A stretch of 11,264 nucleotides of DNA from an uncultured Collinsella sp. (GTDB lineage: Bacteria > Actinomycetota > Coriobacteriia > Coriobacteriales > Coriobacteriaceae): contig UROC01000061.1 of NCBI GenBank assembly GCA_900549345.1, positions 1-11,264 of the forward strand, written 5' to 3'. Below are positions 6,326 through 11,264 of this stretch, in pieces. Under the pieces are notes generated by a model. The model was given only the letters and a program-made list of their open reading frames with translations, had not been told where the DNA came from and ran no database searches. Position 1 is the first letter of the stretch. The number at the start of each line of letters is the position of its first letter. The position numbers were made by a program, and so were the translations under genes.

Positions 6326-6347
6326 TGGCGCTGCGCTTGCGGCGCCA
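6326..6347 (+). other. Strong hairpin in the acpP leader
   Basis: TGGCGCTGC (6326-6334) can pair with GCGGCGCCA (6339-6347) over 9 bp with one G-U pair, closing a GCTT tetraloop. No T run follows, so it is not an intrinsic terminator. It begins only a few bases after the predicted transcription start and could protect the 5' end of the mRNA or act as a regulatory structure. The role is unknown. Confidence 0.55.
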
Positions 6348-6383
6348 GCGCGTTGATGTTCACGCAATACGAGAGGAAGCGCT

Positions 6384-6626
6384 ATGGACCGCTCCGAAAT
6401 CTTCGACAAGATCGCCGAGGTCGCTGCTGACGTTCTGGGCGTCGATGTTGCCGAAATTAGCGATGAGACCACCTTTGACGATCTCGATGCCAACTCGCTC
6501 GAGCGCCTGCAGCTGGTTACGGCTATCGAGGACGAGTTCAACCTCGAGATCGATGACGAGACTCTGCTCTCGCTCAACTCTGTCGCCGACGCCGTCGACG
6601 CGATTGAAAACGCCAGGGAGGCCTAG
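6384..6626 (+). CDS. acpP: Acyl carrier protein
   Basis: This 80-residue, strongly acidic protein carries growing acyl chains in type II fatty acid synthesis and donates them to PlsX. The fold-defining segments are recognisable: ILE/VAL-rich helix 1, then FDDLDANSLERLQLVTAIEDEF (a helix 2 pattern split around residues 31-52) and a closing VADAVDAIE helix. The phosphopantetheine attachment site is S38. The motif reads N37-S38-L39, where most ACPs have Asp-Ser-Leu. GAGG at 6373-6376, within AGAGGAAG, is 7 nt before the ATG. rnc begins 3 nt after the stop; acpP-rnc-smc-ftsY is a very common order. It could be a specialised ACP, but its place between plsX and rnc argues for the fatty acid synthesis ACP. 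Confidence 0.93.
   Translation: MDRSEIFDKIAEVAADVLGVDVAEISDETTFDDLDANSLERLQLVTAIEDEFNLEIDDETLLSLNSVADAVDAIENAREA
6615..6621 (+). promoter_or_regulatory. Ribosome binding site supporting a TTG start for rnc
   Basis: AGGGAGG lies at the 3' end of acpP, 8 nt before TTG 6630. No ATG or GTG in frame fits better, since the conserved protein begins within a few residues of this TTG. Confidence 0.7.
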
Positions 6627-6629
6627 GTC

Positions 6630-7355
6630 TTGGCTTTGTCTGAACGACTTACGCGTGCCCAGGAAATCCTGGGCCACGAGTTCAATAATAAGGTGCTGCT
6701 GCGCGCGGCGCTTACGCATCCCTCGGCAGTCGAGGGCCAGCCGGTTTCTGCCAGCTATGAGCGCCTTGAATTCTTGGGCGATTCCATTTTGGGCGCTGTG
6801 GTCGCACGCTCCCTGTTTGAGTCCTATCCGGAGTTTGACGAGGGCAAGCTCACGCGCCTGAAGGTGTCGCTTGTCTCGGGCGCTACGCTGTCCGAGGTGT
6901 CGCACGAGCTGGGTATCGACGACATCATCATCTTTGGTGCCTCCGAGACCGGTACCGGCGCGCGTGGCCTGCACTCGGCGCTCGAGAACGTCTATGAGTC
7001 GCTCGTGGGCGCGCTGTATCTGGATGCTGGCTGGGATGCGGCGGCGGAGTTTATCCACCGTACGCTTAAGCCCCATTTGGCCTCTGAGCGTGCCGAGCAT
7101 CCTGCGAACCCCAAGTCGTTCTTGCAGGAGTGCGTGCAGGCAGACGGCCATGAGCCTCCCGCGTATAAGCTTGTTGGCTCCGAGGGCCCGGCGCATGCGC
7201 CCACCTTTACCGCCGTGGTGTTGATCGATGGTATTCGCCAGGGTCGCGGCTCCGGCTCCTCAAAGAAGGAAGCCGAGGGAGCCGCTGCACTCGAGGCACT
7301 TGACCGCATGGGCTACACCACCAACGGCGTGATTCTCAACAAGAAGCCTGTTTAA
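6630..7355 (+). CDS. rnc: Ribonuclease III
   Basis: This 241-residue double-strand-specific endonuclease processes rRNA precursors and some mRNAs as a dimer. The RNase III domain (about 1-150) contains ALTHPSA (27-33), the signature ERLEFLGDSILG (44-55) with E47 and D51, and EGKLTRLK (71-78). The double-stranded RNA-binding domain (about 160-228) begins NPKSFLQECVQ and contains GSGSSKKEAEGAAALEAL. The second metal-binding motif is unusual: where most enzymes have L-A-D-x-x-E, this one has L118-E119-N120-V-Y-E123, so the normal Asp is Asn while the essential Glu (E123) remains. The start codon is TTG, backed by AGGGAGG 8 nt upstream; it is 3 nt after acpP and 10 nt before smc. Identity as RNase III is certain; full activity is likely but worth testing. 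Confidence 0.95.
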   Translation: MALSERLTRAQEILGHEFNNKVLLRAALTHPSAVEGQPVSASYERLEFLGDSILGAVVARSLFESYPEFDEGKLTRLKVSLVSGATLSEVSHELGIDDIIIFGASETGTGARGLHSALENVYESLVGALYLDAGWDAAAEFIHRTLKPHLASERAEHPANPKSFLQECVQADGHEPPAYKLVGSEGPAHAPTFTAVVLIDGIRQGRGSGSSKKEAEGAAALEALDRMGYTTNGVILNKKPV

Positions 7356-7357
7356 GC

Positions 7358-7361
7358 GAGG
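7358..7361 (+). promoter_or_regulatory. Ribosome binding site supporting a GTG start for smc
   Basis: GAGG (within GCGAGGAA) is 4 nt before GTG 7366, in the 10-nt gap after rnc. The protein then begins (M)YLKSLTLKGFKSFAD, the standard SMC N terminus, so the GTG start is well supported. Confidence 0.7.
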
Positions 7362-7365
7362 AACC

Positions 7366-10300
7366 GTGTATCTCAAGTCCCTCACGCTCAAAGGGTTCAA
7401 GTCGTTTGCCGACCGCGCCCATATGACGTTTGAGCCGGGCCTGACCGTCATCGTCGGTCCCAACGGCTCGGGAAAATCGAACATCTCTGACTCGATTCTG
7501 TGGGTCCTGGGCGAGCAGAGCGCCAAGCAGCTGCGCGGCCAGGCCATGGAGGATGTCATCTTTTCGGGCTCGTCAGCGCGCAAGCCGGTGGGTGTCGCCG
7601 AGGTCACGCTGGTGCTCGATAACTCGGACCATATGCTGCCCGTCGACTTTGACGAGGTCGCCATCACCCGTCGTATGTATCGCTCGGGCGAAAGCGAGTA
7701 CCTCATCAACTCGAGTCCGTGCCGCCTGATGGACATTCAGGACATCCTGCACGATTCGGGCTTGGGCAAGGATACGCATTCCATCATCAGCCAGGGCAAG
7801 CTCGACGCCATTTTGCAGAGCCGCCCCGAGGAGCGCCGTGCCCTCATCGAGGAGGCCGCCGGCATCTCCAAGCACAAGCGCCGCAAGGAGCGTGCGCTCA
7901 AAAAGATTAATTCGATGGACGAGCACTTGACCCGTGCCCGCGACATCAATAAGGAGATCGCCCGTCAGCTGCGGCCGCTGGAGCGTCAGGTCGATCGCGC
8001 GCGCAAGTACAAAGAGCTGTCCTCGCGCGCGAACGAGCTTACGCAGATGCTGGCCGTCGACGAGCTTCGTTCGCTGCAGTCGCAGTGGAACGACTTGGAG
8101 AGCCGCTCCAAGGAGGGTGCTGCCGAGCTTGAGCTTGCGCAGTACCGCTTGGGCGAAAAGGAACGCGAGCTCGAGAAGTTCCAGGTCATGCTCGAGGAAA
8201 AGGGCCTGTTTGTGGGCGATCTGGGCGAGCAGCGCCGCCATATGCAAGACGTGGTCGGTCGCATTAACTCCGATATGCGCCTGCTCGAGGAAAAGGGCCA
8301 CAATATGGTGTCGCGCCTGTCCGACATGCGCGGCCAGATCTCGAGCTCCGAGCATCAGCGTCGTCGCGTGGTCGAGGAGCTCGAGGATGCACGTGCGCAG
8401 CTTGAGGAAGTGACCGGCGCGCACATGCAGGCCCAGGAGGACGTTGACGCCGCTGGTCCTGCCGCCGCTGAGCTCCACGAGCGGCGCGTGGCGCTCGACA
8501 ATCAGATTTCGCAGCTTACGCGTGAGCAACGCGATGTGCAGCGTGTGGCCGATAACGCGGCGCTCGAACTCGCCAAGGTGAAGGACTCGCTGAGCAACGC
8601 CGAGGTCGAGGACAACATGTACGCCTCGCGCCTGGAGCAGATTGATGAACAGCTCGAGGAGGTTACAGCATCGCTTGATAGCCGTCGCGACCGTGCTGAG
8701 GAGCTTGAGAGTGCCCTTGAGGCGGCTCGTCAGGCCCAGAACGATGCGCGCGAGGCCACCGAGGTCGCCCGTGCAGCCCTGAAGGACTTGCGTAATCGTG
8801 AGAGCGAGGCGCGCAACAAGCTGTCCGAGGTGCGCTCGGAGCTTGCCAGCCAAAAGAAGCTCGATGCCCGCATGGCAGACAGCTCGCCGCTGGTGAGCCG
8901 TCTGGTGGGCGCGCTGGGCGACGATGTCTCAGGCCGTCTGGGCGACGTGCTCGACGCCCCTCGTGAGCTTGAGGGCCTGGTTGAGCAACTACTTGCCGGC
9001 GATATCGATGCTCTTTTGTTTGATGATGCCGCTACGCTTGAGCGCGCCGGTCGTGCGGCTTTGGACCAAAAGAAGGCTTCGGGCGAGGCGCTGCTGATGG
9101 CGCGCGGCGTGAGTGGCTCTGCTGCCGCCGAGGGCGCTGCCGGTACGCGTCTGGTCGATCGTCTGTCCGTGCGCTCCGGTTATGGCCCGGTTGTCGAGGC
9201 CCTTCTCGGCGGCTATTACGTGGTCGATGACTTGGCTGCCGCGTTGGCTGCCCCTGTCGTTGACGGTGTGACCTACGTGACTCCCGATGGCGCCCGCGTG
9301 AACTGTGGTGGTCTGGTGCGCGTGGGGCTCGATGCCGGCGAGGCTTCGGGTGCCTTGGAGCGCAAGCGCCGCATCCGTGAGCTCGAGGGCCTGGAACCCG
9401 ATCTGGCTGCCATCTTTGAGCATGCTTCGGACCAAGTCGTTGAGGCCAACGCCGCCGTCGAGGAGGCACGTGGCGCCGAGGGCGATGCCGCCGGTGAGAT
9501 CGCCCGTCTTGAGGGCGAGCGCCGCTCGCTGCTCTCCGAGATCGGCCGCTTGGAGCAAAGCGTCAACAATGCCGAGGTCGAGCGCGTGCGCATCTCCAAG
9601 CGCCGCGAGCAGGCCTCCGAGGCCGTTCGCGCTGCGCGCCCGCGCGTTGACGAGCTCACCCGTTCGCGTGACGAGGCGCGTGCACAGGCAAGCGACCTGG
9701 GTCTCCAGATTGCCGAGGCCAACGATGAGCTCGATCGCGTTCGCCGTGACGATTCCGAGGCCGCCGGTAAGCTCGCCGATGCCAAGGTGCGCCTGGCCCA
9801 GACGAGCGAGCGCCTGCGTTCGCTGAAGGGCCGCGTGCCCGACCTTGAGCATCGTCTTGAGGGCATCGACCGTCGTATCCGCGGAACACGCCAGGCTTCG
9901 CGCTCGCTCGAGCTGCTGCGCCTGCGCGTTGACCCCATGCACGAACGCTATTCTGCCCTGTTGGAACGCGCATCGGATTGGGCAGCGCGCCTGCGTGACC
10001 AGGCCTCTCTGGAAGAGGCGGACTCCGCTTCGCTCAAGAAGACCATCGAGGATGCCAAGGCCGGGGTCTCCCGTGCCAAGGAGCGGGTTGATGCCGCCAC
10101 GGCGATGCAAAATGAGTTCAAGGTTGCGCGCGGCAAGCTCGAGGTGCAGGTGGAGGCGGCCATCAAGGCCATTACCGCCGACGGTACCACGGTGCTCGAG
10201 GAAGCGCTCATGCTGCCGGCGCCCACCGATCGCGATGCCGCCGAGCGCGAGCTCAACCAGCTTGTGCGCCAGATCAACAATCTGGGCCCCGTGAACCAGG

Positions 10301-10902
10301 TTGCCATGGAGGAGTACGAGCAGCTCAAGCGCCGCGCCGACTACATCGAGGAGCAGCTGGCTGATCTGGAGAGCGCGCGCAAGGCGCTCACCAAGATCAC
10401 GGTGGCCATTGATCGCAAGATGCGCAAGGCGTTTCTGGTGACGTTTGAGAAGGTCGACGCGAACTTCCGCGAGATCTTCGCCATGCTGTTCCCGGGTGGC
10501 CAGGCTCATCTTGAGATGGCCGATCCCGAGCATCCTGCCGAGACGGGCATTGAGGTTGTGGCGCAGCCGCGCGGCAAGCGCATTACCAAGATGATGCTCA
10601 TGTCGGGTGGCGAGAAGAGTCTGACGGCGCTCGCCCTGCTCTTTGCCGTGTACCGCACGCGCACGGTGCCGTTCTATGTGCTGGACGAGGTCGAGGCGGC
10701 GCTTGATGACGCCAACCTGTCCAAGCTCATCGGAGCCCTCGATGTGCTGCGTTCCGATACACAGCTCTTGGTCATTTCGCATCAGCGCCGTACTATGGAG
10801 GACGCTGACGTTCTCTATGGCGTCTCGATGCAAGCCGACGGCGTCAGCCGCGTCGTCTCGCAAAAACTCGATCGCGAAACCGGAAAGGTCGTGAATGCAT
10901 AA
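7366..10902 (+). CDS. smc: Chromosome segregation protein SMC
   Basis: This 1178-residue protein is the core ATPase of bacterial condensin (with ScpA and ScpB, not encoded here) and organises and separates chromosomes. The N-terminal head starts YLKSLTLKGFKSFAD and has Walker A GPNGSGKS at residues 31-38. Two long coiled-coil arms (about 165-505 and 660-1010) are rich in Glu, Arg, Ala and Leu. The hinge lies between them, about 508-655. The C-terminal head has the ABC signature LMSGGEKS (1078-1085) and Walker B FYVLDEVEAALDDAN with D1107 and E1108. The length matches bacterial SMC (about 1190), and the complete heads argue against MukB or RecN. The start is GTG. The stop overlaps the ftsY start by one base (TAATG), so the two are likely co-translated. 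Confidence 0.97.
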   Translation: MYLKSLTLKGFKSFADRAHMTFEPGLTVIVGPNGSGKSNISDSILWVLGEQSAKQLRGQAMEDVIFSGSSARKPVGVAEVTLVLDNSDHMLPVDFDEVAITRRMYRSGESEYLINSSPCRLMDIQDILHDSGLGKDTHSIISQGKLDAILQSRPEERRALIEEAAGISKHKRRKERALKKINSMDEHLTRARDINKEIARQLRPLERQVDRARKYKELSSRANELTQMLAVDELRSLQSQWNDLESRSKEGAAELELAQYRLGEKERELEKFQVMLEEKGLFVGDLGEQRRHMQDVVGRINSDMRLLEEKGHNMVSRLSDMRGQISSSEHQRRRVVEELEDARAQLEEVTGAHMQAQEDVDAAGPAAAELHERRVALDNQISQLTREQRDVQRVADNAALELAKVKDSLSNAEVEDNMYASRLEQIDEQLEEVTASLDSRRDRAEELESALEAARQAQNDAREATEVARAALKDLRNRESEARNKLSEVRSELASQKKLDARMADSSPLVSRLVGALGDDVSGRLGDVLDAPRELEGLVEQLLAGDIDALLFDDAATLERAGRAALDQKKASGEALLMARGVSGSAAAEGAAGTRLVDRLSVRSGYGPVVEALLGGYYVVDDLAAALAAPVVDGVTYVTPDGARVNCGGLVRVGLDAGEASGALERKRRIRELEGLEPDLAAIFEHASDQVVEANAAVEEARGAEGDAAGEIARLEGERRSLLSEIGRLEQSVNNAEVERVRISKRREQASEAVRAARPRVDELTRSRDEARAQASDLGLQIAEANDELDRVRRDDSEAAGKLADAKVRLAQTSERLRSLKGRVPDLEHRLEGIDRRIRGTRQASRSLELLRLRVDPMHERYSALLERASDWAARLRDQASLEEADSASLKKTIEDAKAGVSRAKERVDAATAMQNEFKVARGKLEVQVEAAIKAITADGTTVLEEALMLPAPTDRDAAERELNQLVRQINNLGPVNQVAMEEYEQLKRRADYIEEQLADLESARKALTKITVAIDRKMRKAFLVTFEKVDANFREIFAMLFPGGQAHLEMADPEHPAETGIEVVAQPRGKRITKMMLMSGGEKSLTALALLFAVYRTRTVPFYVLDEVEAALDDANLSKLIGALDVLRSDTQLLVISHQRRTMEDADVLYGVSMQADGVSRVVSQKLDRETGKVVNA

Positions 10903-11264
10903 TGGGATTCTTTGACGCTCTCTCGCGCGGACTTGAGCGCAGCCGCGAGGCCCTCAACGAGGTCTTCTACTTTGGCGGCGAGGTCGACGAGGACTTTTGG
11001 GAGGACCTTGAGGACACCCTCGTTATGGGTGACATGGGTGCCGAGGTCGCTATTCAGGTCTCCGATGACCTGCGCGATGCCGCAGCCAAGAAGAACCTCA
11101 AGACCGCACCGCAGCTTCGTCGCGCTCTGGCCGAGCAGCTTGAGCAGCACTTTGTGCCCATCGAGCGCGATCCGTTCTCCGATACGCCGAGCTGCGTGCT
11201 GTTTGTGGGCATCAACGGTGCCGGCAAGACCACGACGGTCGGCAAGATTGCGAGCGCCATGGCT
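10902..11264 (+). CDS. ftsY: Signal recognition particle receptor FtsY, N-terminal part (3' truncated)
   Basis: The first 121 codons are present and the gene leaves at the right edge. FtsY is the membrane-associated GTPase that receives SRP-ribosome complexes and delivers membrane proteins to SecYEG. The start MGFFDALSRGLERSREAL is the amphipathic membrane-targeting helix typical of FtsY. It is followed by the four-helix N domain (VDEDFWEDLEDTLVMGDMG) and the G1 loop GINGAGKT at 103-110. There is no long acidic A domain as in E. coli, which is usual outside proteobacteria. Starting MGFFD and lying directly after smc favour FtsY over Ffh. The ATG overlaps the smc stop (TAATG), and GGAAAGG at 10882-10888 is a moderate ribosome site 13 nt upstream. 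Confidence 0.95.
   Translation, partial: MGFFDALSRGLERSREALNEVFYFGGEVDEDFWEDLEDTLVMGDMGAEVAIQVSDDLRDAAAKKNLKTAPQLRRALAEQLEQHFVPIERDPFSDTPSCVLFVGINGAGKTTTVGKIASAMA

Noticed and set aside
8989..10863. Long open frame on the minus strand opposite smc (624 codons), and another at 7573-8853
   Set aside because: They are exactly opposite a well-supported smc, have no recognisable domain, and long antisense frames are expected in GC-rich genes with biased codon use.
1..11264. Mobile element, CRISPR array, tRNA/rRNA or defence system
   Set aside because: No terminal repeats, direct-repeat arrays, RNA gene signatures or transposase/nuclease genes were seen; nearly the whole window is packed with conserved housekeeping genes on one strand.

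Overview
The window is a GC-rich stretch of bacterial chromosome carrying only housekeeping genes, all on the + strand. The gene order, in which fakA/yloV-recG-rsmD-coaD leads through a SepIVA-like coiled-coil gene, yceD, rpmF, plsX, acpP and rnc to smc-ftsY, together with the protein sequences, suggests an actinobacterium of the class Coriobacteriia, possibly Collinsella or a relative. That placement is inferred from gene content and style, not from a database search. I see no mobile element, CRISPR array, tRNA or rRNA, and no composition break suggesting recent transfer.

Layout. (1) 1-3788 is a tightly packed set: the 3' end of a FakA/YloV-type gene, recG (DNA-repair helicase), rsmD (16S rRNA methyltransferase) and coaD (CoA synthesis). 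The gap after the first gene is 10 nt and the later genes overlap by 4 and 8 nt, so one transcript and translational coupling are likely. (2) A promoter with an extended -10 at about 3813-3821 precedes a small coiled-coil division-type protein gene, which overlaps a DUF177/YceD gene by one base. (3) A second extended -10 at 4914-4922 precedes rpmF (zinc-ribbon ribosomal protein L32), which is closed by the one clear rho-independent terminator in the window (5193-5222). (4) plsX begins 17 nt after that terminator and is followed by a 124-nt gap with a likely promoter and a strong 5'-leader hairpin. (5) acpP, rnc, smc and the 5' part of ftsY follow with gaps of 3 and 10 nt and a 1-nt overlap, and run off the right edge.

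The genes link phospholipid and fatty acid metabolism (FakA, PlsX, AcpP, and CoaD through CoA, the source of the ACP prosthetic group), ribosome biogenesis (RsmD, YceD, L32, RNase III), chromosome maintenance and division (RecG, SMC, the SepIVA-like protein) and membrane protein targeting (FtsY). This clustering is ancient and widely conserved.

I did not find a new biological system. The points most worth a second look are: an Asn where RNase III normally has a metal-binding Asp (N120), with a neighbouring Glu; an ACP whose phosphopantetheine motif reads NSL instead of DSL; and a terminator so close upstream of plsX that plsX transcription needs read-through, regulated antitermination or a promoter overlapping the hairpin.
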